Assembly: GCA_001314865.1 (NCBI GenBank)
Contig: LJZR01000005.1
Span: forward strand, 124,001-188,000
DNA from: Phormidesmis priestleyi Ana
GTDB taxonomy: Bacteria; Cyanobacteriota; Cyanobacteriia; Phormidesmidales; Phormidesmidaceae
DNA: 64,000 bases
Direction: 5' to 3'
Shown: positions 24,679 to 33,228 of the stretch, in pieces
Numbering within the stretch: the stretch's first letter is position 1
Layout: each line of letters opens with the position of its first letter
Made by a program: the position numbers and the translations under genes
Notes under the pieces: generated by a model
Databases searched by the model: none
What the model was told of the DNA's origin: nothing
What the model saw: the letters and a program-made list of their open reading frames with translations, nothing else

Positions 24679-26596
24679 TTTTTGCAGGGGAGGGGGGCAC
24701 GTCGTTAGCCGGATTCTCGTCAAAGAAGTTGAGCGGTTTTAGCATAAAGCCAATGGTTGCAACCGGCATGATCGGCCAGTCTTCGGCACGCGGAGAGTGA
24801 CTATGAGCAAAGGTGTACCACACTACGATGTCGGTATCCGCGACGGGGCGATCGCGCTGAGTCCATTGGGTTAATCCTTCTCCACCAGGGTGCTGATTGG
24901 GATAGTCGCCTGCCGGATAATTCTCATCTTCGTGGTAGGGGGTTACCCACAGGTGCTTACTCATGTAGCTCGCTCGCTGACTGACGCTGGCATCTGGGCG
25001 GGCCATGGAGGCGGTGTTTTCTCCTGGCATCAGCTTGTAGGCCGTTGGATAGCCCATTGCGTTGGTTTTAGAAGAATTCACAATTTTCCAGTAGCGGCCC
25101 TGCATGGGGTCAATTAATCGCTGCGCGGTTTGCTCGGTGGGCAGAAGGGTCGATTTGGCATAAAAGGCGTTGCCGTAGGGATTGTGCTCATCGACTTCGG
25201 GGACGATATCTACTTCATAAACAGAGTTGTTGCCGCCATCTACCTGCATATCCATACGGACGTTGAAAATATGTTGGTGAATGGGCGCGTTGAGCTGCGG
25301 TGCGATTAATGTGCCGTACTTGGGTATTTCACCTGGCATGACGGCAGCAGTGCTGACCACGCCAGTGAGTTTGACTTCGTACTGAATGGTGCCGTCTTGA
25401 TAGAAGTACCAGTAAAATCCGTATTCATAGTTGCCAACGGTGGCGATAAAGGAGACCACTAAGCGACGCGATCGCCTCACCTCAGCCTGTTCTGTCCGCC
25501 AGTCTACATGCTTCCACAAAATGCCAAAGTCTTCTTCATGCAGACAAATGGCATTCTCTATTTGCACCACTTCACCTTTAGAGTTGGTGATAAAGCCATC
25601 GAAGTAATAAATTTCACCCAGGCAATCACAGCCTAATTTGAGCGAATTTGCCAGCGAGCCAATGCCATATTCTCCCACATCAAACGCATTTTTACGATAG
25701 TGATGGGGGGCAGGATCGCCATAGGGCACAGTCATTTCGGCCAGTGAAGCCCGGTAAAAAATAGGTCGCTCATGCTCACCATCTTGGTAAGTGACGTCAT
25801 AGAGTACGAGTCCTTCACGCGGCGTAAAGCCCACTCGAATTTTCCACTTTTGCCAGCGAATTTCATGGTCTTTTACTTCAAAGCTAGGGCCTTCTGGCTG
25901 TACAATTTCCAGCGGTTTAATGTCGGTTCGATAGTTTTTGACATACTCTGGCGTATAGTTGCCATCTTTAGGTGGCAGAGGAACAACGCCGTAGTCTTCA
26001 ACCCGAATGACCTCCATTTTGTTGAGATCGACGACCGGAATCACGCCTTCAATGGGCCTTGCATAGCCATGATCGGTCGGACTAGATCTAACCCAGCACA
26101 GCGCTCTTGAAAGGCGAGTCCCCTCTTCGTCGGCAATGCCGTAGTGACCTGCCGACCAGGGATCGACCATGACTAGGTCTGGGTTGGTGATGCCGCGTTT
26201 GGCGATCGCCGCTAGAAACTCCGGACTGGCTTTAACCGCAGCTTCGCATTCTACAAATTCATCGAGCATAATTGGCGGCTGTACGCCCGGAATATGTACC
26301 CAAGATTTCACCTCGCCAGTGCTCAATGAAACCACCGCCTCGTAGGTTTTGGCCGTTGCGTTATCTAGCAAAATAATAAAGGCTTCTCGCTCAATCGTAT
26401 CGCCCGGCTGAAAGCTTAAAACGGTTGCTTTGGGGGGCTCTTTAAGCGTCACGGTGGCAAAGCGGACGCGATCGCCCAAAGACGGTTGCGCCCGTGCGAT
26501 CGCAACTGCTGCGGAGATTTCATCAGGTGTGAGTGGCTCTAGCGGATGGCTAACGCCAACGGATGTGCTCAAAGGTCGATCTGTTACAAAGGTCAT
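24662..26596 (-). CDS. Copper amine oxidase (topaquinone enzyme)
   Basis: 644 residues, normal for bacterial copper amine oxidases, which convert primary amines, O2 and water to aldehyde, NH3 and H2O2. The topaquinone precursor Tyr is in VGNYEYGF (consensus N-Y-[DE]-Y). The first two copper ligands are in IHQHIFNVRMDMQVDGG (H-x-H) and the third in HSPRAEDWPIMP. The catalytic Asp region appears as the EIYYFDGFI block. There is no signal peptide, so it is probably cytoplasmic like the arthrobacterial phenethylamine and histamine oxidases. AGGAA lies nine bases before the ATG. It sits in the middle of the 29.0-22.3 kb operon. Confidence 0.94.
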   Translation of the reverse strand: MTFVTDRPLSTSVGVSHPLEPLTPDEISAAVAIARAQPSLGDRVRFATVTLKEPPKATVLSFQPGDTIEREAFIILLDNATAKTYEAVVSLSTGEVKSWVHIPGVQPPIMLDEFVECEAAVKASPEFLAAIAKRGITNPDLVMVDPWSAGHYGIADEEGTRLSRALCWVRSSPTDHGYARPIEGVIPVVDLNKMEVIRVEDYGVVPLPPKDGNYTPEYVKNYRTDIKPLEIVQPEGPSFEVKDHEIRWQKWKIRVGFTPREGLVLYDVTYQDGEHERPIFYRASLAEMTVPYGDPAPHHYRKNAFDVGEYGIGSLANSLKLGCDCLGEIYYFDGFITNSKGEVVQIENAICLHEEDFGILWKHVDWRTEQAEVRRSRRLVVSFIATVGNYEYGFYWYFYQDGTIQYEVKLTGVVSTAAVMPGEIPKYGTLIAPQLNAPIHQHIFNVRMDMQVDGGNNSVYEVDIVPEVDEHNPYGNAFYAKSTLLPTEQTAQRLIDPMQGRYWKIVNSSKTNAMGYPTAYKLMPGENTASMARPDASVSQRASYMSKHLWVTPYHEDENYPAGDYPNQHPGGEGLTQWTQRDRPVADTDIVVWYTFAHSHSPRAEDWPIMPVATIGFMLKPLNFFDENPANDVPPSPAKNACCH

Positions 26597-26649
26597 GAAG
26601 TGAATTTCCTATTTGGGTATCTTCTAAATAATCTCTGGCCGATCCTTAA

Positions 26650-28095
26650 TTAATCTCTTCCTGTACTTGCCATTGCCATTTCCGGCCTTTTCAAAAGTGT
26701 TTCAGAATTGTCCACTTCAGCTAAAAGAATTTCAGCCAGTTTCCGTTTGTCCTCAGCGGTCATTTTCTTTAACTCATTGTGCAGCATTCGCTCATTGACA
26801 GATTGATTCCAATAGTCCAAGCTCTCAAAGCCTAGCAGTGCAGATTTTCCAACGAATTGGCGCAGAATTTCATTGGTTGGTCCCATCACCCAGCCCGCCT
26901 TGCCATCGCGCAAATATCGCTCTATTTCCATATCTTTTTTAAAGCCTGATCCGCCGCAGGCATGGAGCATTTTGTCGCATACATGAGCCACATTTTTTGC
27001 TGCCGAAAATTTAATTTGCCAGTACCAGTGCAAATAGGCCGAGCGCGGCAGTGCCAAGGTATCGGCATGGAGAGACCAGTCACAATTATTGGTGAGTCGA
27101 TCCATCAGCTGCCCCATAGAAAAGGTATACATCCGGCAGGCGCTAGTGTCGATAATCGCTTCGCCAAAGTAGTCTTGAATGGTGGGATAGTCGGCTACTC
27201 GCATGCCTACATCGACATGTTTTTTACGGGTCACATGCTTTTTGGCGATATCAATCGCCCCGAGCGCAATTCCATTCCAACAGGCCGAAGAACAGAGTAA
27301 AAAGAAAGGATCTACAATTTCATCATTAGAGGCGACGCCATCGCCGATGGGGCCAACCATTCGCTGCGGGGGAACCACCACGCCATCTACCAGCAGACTG
27401 CCAGACTGATTGCCGCGCAATCCCATTGCATCCCACTTGTGGGGCTCGGCCTGAGCTTCGTCACCGTAAATTAAAAAGCAGGAAAGATCGGAATAGTCGC
27501 CATCAAAGTTGGGGCTAGTCGTTTGCACAATATACCAGTCGGCAAATCCTGCTGAGGTGGTCCAGGAGGCTCGCTTAAATACCTGCCAGCCAGCTGCGAT
27601 TTCTTCTGCCCGAGAGGAAACCGGATACCAAAAGTGAGAACCGGTTTCTGGATCAGAGTAGGACAAGGTTCCAATTGAAACCTTGGCATCTAAGTCTTGA
27701 AGCAGCGTTTGCAGTTCAATATTGTCATGGGCTCTAAACAGCGCAGCGGCCACTGCGCCCAAGTGCATGGTGTAGCACATTGCCGTACTCGGACAGCCGT
27801 AGCGGGCAATGGTTTCAACAATCATAGCGGCGCAGGTATGATTTTCACCCAATCCACCCCATTCTTGGGGGACTAGCAGGCCCAGCAAGCCCAAAGAGGC
27901 TAAAGCTTCAAAGTTTTTGCGGGGATAGATGAGGTTTTGATCGGAGGCGATCGCATTGGGCCTAAGCACCTTTGCGCATAGGTCAATCAGCTTATCTTGC
28001 AGCGTCTGTTGCTGAGGCGTTAGCAGCCACTGCGGGTCAAAGTCTTCGCTGAGGCCACCGAAGAATGTTTTATCAGCCTGAGTTGTCGTAGTCAT
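26650..28095 (-). CDS. Acyl-CoA dehydrogenase-superfamily flavoprotein
   Basis: 481 residues. The ACAD fold is recognisable: helical N-domain (GLLGLLVPQEWGGLGENHTCAAMIVETIARYGCPSTAMCYTMH), middle beta domain (SIGTLSYSDPETGSHFWYPVS, FKRASWTTSAGFADWYIVQTT, KWDAMGLRGNQSGSLLVDGVVVP) and a C-terminal helical domain (HACGGSGFKKDMEIERYLRDGKAGWVMGPTNEIL, the FAD/dimer motif). The catalytic Glu of true acyl-CoA dehydrogenases is not obvious. The superfamily also includes flavin monooxygenases and nitroalkane or amine-oxidising enzymes, so an N- or C-oxidation step in amine breakdown is possible. It is co-transcribed with the dioxygenase upstream (30-bp gap) and the amine oxidase downstream (53-bp gap). 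Confidence 0.85.
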   Translation of the reverse strand: MTTTTQADKTFFGGLSEDFDPQWLLTPQQQTLQDKLIDLCAKVLRPNAIASDQNLIYPRKNFEALASLGLLGLLVPQEWGGLGENHTCAAMIVETIARYGCPSTAMCYTMHLGAVAAALFRAHDNIELQTLLQDLDAKVSIGTLSYSDPETGSHFWYPVSSRAEEIAAGWQVFKRASWTTSAGFADWYIVQTTSPNFDGDYSDLSCFLIYGDEAQAEPHKWDAMGLRGNQSGSLLVDGVVVPPQRMVGPIGDGVASNDEIVDPFFLLCSSACWNGIALGAIDIAKKHVTRKKHVDVGMRVADYPTIQDYFGEAIIDTSACRMYTFSMGQLMDRLTNNCDWSLHADTLALPRSAYLHWYWQIKFSAAKNVAHVCDKMLHACGGSGFKKDMEIERYLRDGKAGWVMGPTNEILRQFVGKSALLGFESLDYWNQSVNERMLHNELKKMTAEDKRKLAEILLAEVDNSETLLKRPEMAMASTGRD

Positions 28096-28125
28096 AAGTG
28101 GGGATAAAAATGGCGTTGGGTTAGG

Positions 28126-29025
28126 CTAAACAGCAACTGTCATTGGATTGCTCAGCGGATCGGCACAATAGTCCGCCAAATGAGGCGTGCGATAGCCATC
28201 TTTTTGCCATAGCACCGGAAAGAAACTCTCATCCATTTCAGTGCTATTTACGCGCTTATAGCGCCCGTAAATATAGCCTGGAGAATTGGTGGGATGAAAC
28301 TGGGTATTGGCCGGAATGGTATGTAGCCCAATACTGTGAAAGCTGCCTTCTGTGCGCGTTGTTTGGCACAAACCATGCCAGGTTCGTCCATGGTGAAACG
28401 CGCAACCGCCTGCCGGAACTTCGACAACAACCAGCTCTGGCTCATCTACACCGGCATTTTCTGCGGCCTGAAGCATTGCCCAACGATAATCTTTTTTAGG
28501 TGCGTGAAACTCTCCCTCTACGCTGGCGAGGGGCCATTTGTGAGAACCTTTGACATAGACAAGCGTGCCATCGGCAGCAGCGGCGTCATTAAGGGCGACC
28601 CAGCAGGTCATCATAGCGGCAGGCGCTAAATAGTTGATGTAGGTGCCGTCTTGATGCATGGCGATCGCCTGCGCACCGGGCGGCTTCATCCAAAGGCTGT
28701 CTTGACCAATGCGGGCACCGTCCCAACCGGCTAACGTGGCGGTGAGTCGGCCAATTTCGGCAGAGAGTACTAGGCTGGCAATAGTGCGATCGCTCTTCCA
28801 GGCATTACACATCTCGCGCGTAATATCCGGCAAGCTCATACTGGGCCGCCAATGCCATTCATCTGGGAAAATGCCCGTCTCAAACTCGCCATGAAACAGC
28901 GGTTCCATACGGCTCTCTAGCTGCTGGGCAAATTCAGCAGGCAAAAAATTCTCCACAATCAAAAATCCATCTTCTTCAAACTGTTGTAGCTGTGCTTGAG
29001 AAAGATTGATCGGCTGGTAGTTCAT
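28126..29025 (-). CDS. Phytanoyl-CoA dioxygenase-family (PhyH) oxygenase
   Basis: 299 residues; a non-heme Fe(II)/2-oxoglutarate oxygenase. IAMHQDGTYINY supplies the HxD iron ligands and GGCAFHHGRTWHGLCQTTRTEGSFHSIGLHTIP the distal His and the Arg that holds 2-oxoglutarate. Length is normal. It is the first gene of the minus-strand amine operon and faces an upstream region with a GntR-type site (29197-29210) and a near-consensus NtcA site (29230-29243). Family members hydroxylate or oxidatively demethylate small substrates; oxidative N-demethylation would suit the neighbouring GcvT-like gene, but that is inference. Confidence 0.9.
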   Translation of the reverse strand: MNYQPINLSQAQLQQFEEDGFLIVENFLPAEFAQQLESRMEPLFHGEFETGIFPDEWHWRPSMSLPDITREMCNAWKSDRTIASLVLSAEIGRLTATLAGWDGARIGQDSLWMKPPGAQAIAMHQDGTYINYLAPAAMMTCWVALNDAAAADGTLVYVKGSHKWPLASVEGEFHAPKKDYRWAMLQAAENAGVDEPELVVVEVPAGGCAFHHGRTWHGLCQTTRTEGSFHSIGLHTIPANTQFHPTNSPGYIYGRYKRVNSTEMDESFFPVLWQKDGYRTPHLADYCADPLSNPMTVAV

Positions 29026-29196
29026 ACACTTGAGGCATCCTTACGAAACTGGCTGATAAAAACCTACTGATAAAAACTCACTGTAAAAAAACCTATTGCA
29101 AAAACCCATTGCAAAAACCTATTGGCTGGCGAAAATCTAGCGAATGAAAATCTATCTGATAAAAACCTATTGACAAAACAAAGCTAGCAAACTCTA

Positions 29197-29210
29197 CTTG
29201 TCATAATAAG
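29197..29210 (-). promoter_or_regulatory. GntR-type operator candidate, phyH operon
   Basis: CTTGTCATAATAAG differs from the gntR-promoter palindrome at two positions. It covers TATTAT (29203-29208, minus strand), the -10 expected 21 bp after the NtcA-like site. Confidence 0.45.
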
Positions 29211-29229
29211 TTTCTGTCAAAAAGAAAAT

Positions 29230-29243
29230 GTATTATTCGTCAC
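29230..29243 (-). promoter_or_regulatory. Near-consensus NtcA site, phyH operon
   Basis: On the minus strand it reads GTGACGAATAATAC: GTG-N8-TAC, one base off GTA-N8-TAC, 21 bp before TATTAT. Confidence 0.4.
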
Positions 29244-29297
29244 TTTTCAGCAAACCTTTTAGCAAATCCTTTGAGAAAAATAGAGGAAGAACAAGTC

Positions 29298-30035
29298 ATG
29301 ACATTTGAAAAAACACTCACTGCTCAACCCGGTGTCCTTAATATTGTCACTAGCGACTTTGATGCGCGCCCAATGAGCTACCTCACTTCTGATGGCTACC
29401 GTGCCGGGTATGAACCTGAACTGGCTCGCCTAGTCTGCCAAAGACTCGGTTTAAAGCCGGTTTGGCACAACCTGCCTATGGCCGACTTCTACCATTCGTT
29501 ACAGGCTTCAGGCGCAAGCGAACCGCCCTACGATATTGTCTGGTTTAATCAAGCCATTACACCCGAAAGGCAACAGTGGGTGAACTTCACACAGCCCTAT
29601 GGTTTGTTTGACGAGGCCGTTATTGTAAAAGCCGCAAGCTCTGTTGCTAGCCCTGCGGATCTTGCCGGACAGCGAGTGGGCGGGCTAGCCGATAGCACCA
29701 ATATTGCCTTGGTAGAAGGCTTTCCCGGTGCCACAGCTGTCCCTTATCCCGGTAGCGACAAAGTGCTTCCCGAGATGCTCGCAGCGCTGCGGGCAGGCGA
29801 AATTGATGCCCTCATTGACGATGAACTTGTTTTGCTAGTCGCCGCTCAAGAAGACCAAATGCTCAAGCTTGCCTTTAGTTTGGCAACCCAGGTGCCTTTC
29901 GCCATCGGCGTTGCCAAAGAACGGCAAATATTACGAGATAAGCTCAACGACACGCTCACCGACTTGCTCGCCGATGGCACGATGGCCGAGCTGTGGACGC
30001 AGTGGATTCCTTGGAAGGCATTTCCACTCTCGTAG
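29298..30035 (+). CDS. Solute-binding-protein-like (family 3) protein without signal peptide
   Basis: 245 residues of the SBP_bac_3 fold: GVLNIVTSDFDARPMSYL, DGYRAGYEPELARLVCQRLGL, YDIVWFNQAITPERQQWVNFTQPYGLFDEAVIVK, DLAGQRVGGLADSTNIALVEGF, AALRAGEIDALIDDELVLL and FAIGVAKERQILRDKLNDTL. The ATG at 29298 has GAGGAAG eight bases upstream. Family members are normally periplasmic with a leader; here the frame upstream of the ATG contains no hydrophobic signal, and no permease or ATPase gene is adjacent. It may be a cytoplasmic ligand sensor or binding protein acting with the downstream ligase. Its stop codon overlaps the NtcA site of that gene. Confidence 0.82.
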   Translation: MTFEKTLTAQPGVLNIVTSDFDARPMSYLTSDGYRAGYEPELARLVCQRLGLKPVWHNLPMADFYHSLQASGASEPPYDIVWFNQAITPERQQWVNFTQPYGLFDEAVIVKAASSVASPADLAGQRVGGLADSTNIALVEGFPGATAVPYPGSDKVLPEMLAALRAGEIDALIDDELVLLVAAQEDQMLKLAFSLATQVPFAIGVAKERQILRDKLNDTLTDLLADGTMAELWTQWIPWKAFPLS

Positions 30036-30045
30036 CGTCTGATAC
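30032..30045 (+). promoter_or_regulatory. NtcA site of GS-I
   Basis: GTAGCGTCTGATAC is an exact GTA-N8-TAC, followed after 22 bases by TTTACT (30068-30073). The GS-II promoter has the same spacing and the same hexamer. Confidence 0.68.
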
Positions 30046-30048
30046 AAA

Positions 30049-30062
30049 CTTGTTATGACAGG
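30049..30062 (+). promoter_or_regulatory. GntR-type operator candidate, GS-I
   Basis: CTTGTTATGACAGG, 12 of 14 identical to the gntR-promoter palindrome, lies between the NtcA site and the -10-like TTTACT. Confidence 0.6.
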
Positions 30063-30095
30063 TTGGATTTACTTAAAGCAGCGCATTTGTAAAAA

Positions 30096-30170
30096 TTGAA
30101 CTGAAAACTGAACTGAAAACTGAACTGAAAATCGAACTAAAAATTGAATTGAAAGTTGAACTGAAAACTA
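30096..30170. repeat. GAACTGAAAACT-type tandem repeats
   Basis: About six degenerate 11-12-bp copies lie in the GS-I leader between the promoter elements and the Shine-Dalgarno GGGAGAG. Confidence 0.85.
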
Positions 30171-30194
30171 AACCAATTATCGGGAGAGTAGATC

Positions 30195-31724
30195 GTGACT
30201 GGAGTTCTCATTCGGACTGACAAGCCTGGCAATGGAAAGGCGGTCACTGACAGCCCAACAGATTTGGAGGCTTATGTCCATGCAGAAGGGAGAGATGAGC
30301 TAGTCAAGCAGGTTCGCGCCAAAATAGACGAACTAGGCGTTCAATACATTTACTATCAGTTCATTTCTATTACGGGCAAAATCACCGGTAAGGGTGTTCC
30401 GGCAGACCATTGGGAAACCATCGCACAAGGGGGTATTCAGCTGGTATATGGCGCAACGGTAAACTTAACGCTAAACCGTCAGCAGCAGTATTTAGGCTAT
30501 GGCCCCGAGTCGGCTGAGCTGGTAGCGATTCCCGATCCTGACACCTTTTGCCAGCTGCCCTGGGATAAACGAGTCGCGCGCGTTTACTGCATGTGCTTTC
30601 GCAATCGGGAAGAAGAGGAGAATCCTGGTGCTTATCTCACGTCGGACTGTCGCGGTAACCTGATGCGGCTGCATGATGCGTTTCAACAAAAGCACGGACT
30701 CCAGCTTCGTCATGGCTGTGAGCCAGAGATGATGTGGCTTAAAAAAGGGCCTGATGGCCAGCCAGCGGGCGGTGTAACCAAGCCAAACTGCTATCACATT
30801 GATCAGTTTGAAGAACTGCGCCCAGTGTTTTTAAAGGTGATTGAATATTCTCGGGCAATGGGTTTGGATATGATTCAGGGCGACCATGAGGATGCGCCCG
30901 GTCAGCTAGAGCTGAACTTTATGTATGACGATGCGTTGCGGACATGCGATCGCCTCACCACCTACCGCCAAATTTGTGCTCAGGTCGCTCGTGAATTCAA
31001 CCTAATCGCCTGCTTTATGTCCAAGCCCTTCTTGGGTGTGTCAGCCTCAGGTTGCCATCATAATCTTTCTCTTTGGCGTGGTGGTGAAACGGTTGTCAAA
31101 AAGTTTGGCATGGAGAGTTTGCCTGGGCTCGAAGGTAACTACACTTACCACCAAGGGGGTGAAAACACCTTTATGCCGGTAGCTGGCGAATCACCCCGCA
31201 TTCCTGGCCCGATTGGGCTCAACTGTATTGGCGGTGTCATTGCCCATTTGGGTGCTCTCACAGCGGTTGGTTGTTCTACTGTAAATTCTTACCGTCGCCT
31301 ATGGGATGCTGGCTTTTGGGCACCCGTTTACTCGGACTGGGGCTACCAAAATCGTACCTGTGGTTTAAGAGTGTCAGCGCCTGGCCGGTTTGAATATCGC
31401 GCTGTGGATTCGATGGTGAATCCTTACCTTATGGCCGGTGCGATGTTACAAGCTTTTGACGATGGCCTCAGCAACAGTTTAGATCCAGGTCAGCCGGAGC
31501 AGCGCAATATTTATGAGGCAATGGAAGCTGGAAAACAAACTAAAAAACTGCCGATGTCGCTGGGTGAAGCGTTAGATCGATTGGCAGATGATGAGGTTAT
31601 TAAGTCGGCGATGCCCGGTGAAATGTACCGTCTATATGAGGAATACAAGCGCGATGAGTGGATTCGGTTTTTAGCGACAACCAGCAACTGGGATGCTGAA
31701 AATTATATGAACTGCCTGCCTTAA
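30195..31724 (+). CDS. Glutamine synthetase-family ligase, GS-I
   Basis: 509 residues, the most divergent of the three GS-family proteins here. Metal and substrate motifs are LRHGCEPEMMWL (E-x-E), QGDHEDAPGQLELNF, FMSKPFLGVSASGCHHNLSLW, STVNSYRRLW and NRTCGLRVSAPGRFEYRAVDSMVNPYL. The usual GSGxHxHxS reads ASGCHHNLS, so the second His (nucleotide contact) is Asn. It starts at GTG 30195 with GGGAGAG upstream. GS-family ligases join glutamate to ammonia or to amines by ATP-dependent gamma-glutamylation. Its position beside amine-oxidising genes suggests an amine ligase rather than the primary glutamine synthetase, but the acceptor cannot be read from sequence. Confidence 0.88.
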   Translation: MTGVLIRTDKPGNGKAVTDSPTDLEAYVHAEGRDELVKQVRAKIDELGVQYIYYQFISITGKITGKGVPADHWETIAQGGIQLVYGATVNLTLNRQQQYLGYGPESAELVAIPDPDTFCQLPWDKRVARVYCMCFRNREEEENPGAYLTSDCRGNLMRLHDAFQQKHGLQLRHGCEPEMMWLKKGPDGQPAGGVTKPNCYHIDQFEELRPVFLKVIEYSRAMGLDMIQGDHEDAPGQLELNFMYDDALRTCDRLTTYRQICAQVAREFNLIACFMSKPFLGVSASGCHHNLSLWRGGETVVKKFGMESLPGLEGNYTYHQGGENTFMPVAGESPRIPGPIGLNCIGGVIAHLGALTAVGCSTVNSYRRLWDAGFWAPVYSDWGYQNRTCGLRVSAPGRFEYRAVDSMVNPYLMAGAMLQAFDDGLSNSLDPGQPEQRNIYEAMEAGKQTKKLPMSLGEALDRLADDEVIKSAMPGEMYRLYEEYKRDEWIRFLATTSNWDAENYMNCLP

Positions 31725-31957
31725 CAGGCCTGCTTTATTATGCCTTCTCTAATTGCATCTCTCTAATTGCATCTCTGTTTGCATCTCTGTGAATTGGGTT
31801 GCGACGATGATTCTAAGGAATGGACGTATATTAAAGTCAAATACTGTCCAAAAGGAGACTGTCCAAAAGGAGGGGATCGAAGCCGCTTTGAGCGTAGTCG
31901 GCTCTGAGTATTTCCTAGAATTATTTTCTTTTCTTTGGAATCATTGAGACCTCAAAA
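31725..31957. other. Short gap with direct repeats
   Basis: TTGCATCTCTCTAA-type repeats (31747-31795) and a 15-bp duplication ACTGTCCAAAAGGAG-like (31846-31875). No hairpin terminator for GS-I was recognised, and the short open frame here has no coding features. Confidence 0.5.
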
Positions 31958-32455
31958 TCACTGAGATGAGTCGTTCGTCATATCTGCCAGATCATCTTCT
32001 GAAAAGCTTTTACCCATTTTTTTAGGCAGAACATCGTTGAGAGGGCTCTCCCGCTGGTAGGTATTTTCGGCGGTGCTTTTATGGTTGGGGTTATCCTCAT
32101 TGTTTTTCATGGCCTGCTGAACAATCGGCTTCATATCATCCCCATAGTGTTCGACTGTTTTTTCAGCGCGGGCTTTGTCCATATTGTAGTCCACGCTATA
32201 GGCAACTGTTGTTTGACCAGCCGAAGGTAATAGTGCCTTGCTCTGATTTTTTTCAGACTGGTTTTCAGACTGGTTTTCAGACTGGTTGACTAGCTTTTCG
32301 AGGGCATCTGCTTGCCGCTTGAGTTGCTTGGTTTGCTGTTGAAGCTCTTCCATTTGCTGGCTTTCAGAAAAGGCTGTGCTGGTGCGAGGCGTGAGTAACT
32401 GGCAACTTGACAAGAAAAAGCAAACTAGCATTCCAGCAATTAAAATAATGCGCAT
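31958..32455 (-). CDS. Small lipoprotein with coiled coil
   Basis: 165 residues. The start at 32455 gives MRIILIAGMLVCFFLSSCQLL, a lipoprotein signal with lipobox LSSC; GAGGAG lies nine bases upstream. The mature part has a short coiled coil (QQMEELQQQTKQLKRQADALEKLV), a QSEN repeat made by a 12-bp duplication, then a polar acidic tail. The family is not recognised. It begins 1 bp after the HdeD-like gene and is surely co-transcribed with it, suggesting an envelope-stress role. The longer frame from 32560 has no leader and overlaps the HdeD coding sequence. Confidence 0.75.
   Translation of the reverse strand: MRIILIAGMLVCFFLSSCQLLTPRTSTAFSESQQMEELQQQTKQLKRQADALEKLVNQSENQSENQSEKNQSKALLPSAGQTTVAYSVDYNMDKARAEKTVEHYGDDMKPIVQQAMKNNEDNPNHKSTAENTYQRESPLNDVLPKKMGKSFSEDDLADMTNDSSQ
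32253..32286. repeat. 12-bp in-frame repeat (QSEN)
   Basis: Almost three copies of a CAGACTGGTTTT unit inside the lipoprotein gene. Confidence 0.85.
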
Positions 32456-32456
32456 T

Positions 32457-33113
32457 TTAAAGGTCTCCTCGCTGACGATCATAATGATTTGTTTCGTGAG
32501 TTTCATGAACAGCATGAACAGTCGGGCCTTCCTGTCGGGCCTGAGTCGCATCTGCTGCATGTGTGACTCTATTTGCGCCAGCAGTTAAGACAGCTGTGCC
32601 AAATATTAAGGTTGTGATACCGTTTATCAACAGTCCAAAGCCGACCCACAGACCCAGTATCCAAGGGGCATTTAACGGCCATTGAGACCATATGAGAATG
32701 CCTAAGATAATCATTAAAATGCCATTCGTTAAAATCCATCCCCAGCGGTTGGCAGGCTTTACCCTAAAGGCTAAGAAGACACGAAAGATGCCATCTATAA
32801 AAAAGAAAATTCCAATAAGCAAGGTGAGTGAAGCTGCGCTTGCTAATGGATTCGTTAAAAGGAGAATACCTAGAACAATAGATAAAATACTGAGTAGTAA
32901 TCGTAGGATGATAGAGCCACTGCTACGATGGTGGCGAAAGGCATCTATCCCCTGAATAATGCCTCCTACGACAAATACCCAGCCTAAAAAAGCACCAACC
33001 GCTGCGCCAGTTAGAAGCGGGCTAGCGAGGGCTGCGATACCTAATAGAATCAGAAGCGCCCCTAGGAAGATGACCCAACCGGTTCCTGGCTTGATAGGTT
33101 GTTTGCTTTCCAT
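32457..33113 (-). CDS. HdeD/DUF308-family membrane protein
   Basis: 218 residues with six predicted helices in three similar pairs: GWVIFLGALLILLGIAALAS, AVGAFLGWVFVVGGIIQGID, IILRLLLSILSIVLGILLLT, LTLLIGIFFFIDGIFRVFLA, GWILTNGILMIILGILI and WILGLWVGFGLLINGITTL. This is the HdeD/DUF308 pattern; E. coli HdeD is linked to acid resistance. AAGGA precedes the ATG by eight bases. The C-terminal 40 residues are His/Thr-rich and cytoplasmic. It forms a two-gene unit with the downstream lipoprotein; a membrane-stress role is likely but not shown. Confidence 0.88.
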   Translation of the reverse strand: MESKQPIKPGTGWVIFLGALLILLGIAALASPLLTGAAVGAFLGWVFVVGGIIQGIDAFRHHRSSGSIILRLLLSILSIVLGILLLTNPLASAASLTLLIGIFFFIDGIFRVFLAFRVKPANRWGWILTNGILMIILGILIWSQWPLNAPWILGLWVGFGLLINGITTLIFGTAVLTAGANRVTHAADATQARQEGPTVHAVHETHETNHYDRQRGDL

Positions 33114-33228
33114 GTTTGTATTCCTTTATCTTTCTATTCTCCTGAGTGCAGCATCAAGACTTAAAACTAAGCTCTGACGCTACACTGGTTGCAATCGCAC
33201 TTTTCAGGATGGTTTTTTAGGATTGTTG

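Larger units (their letters stand above)
29026..29297. promoter_or_regulatory. Divergent promoter region phyH / SBP
   Basis: 272 bp between two divergent starts. The left half consists of short repeats of a GATAAAAACCTATTG type (29060-29180). The right half carries the operator and NtcA-like sites listed separately. Confidence 0.65.
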
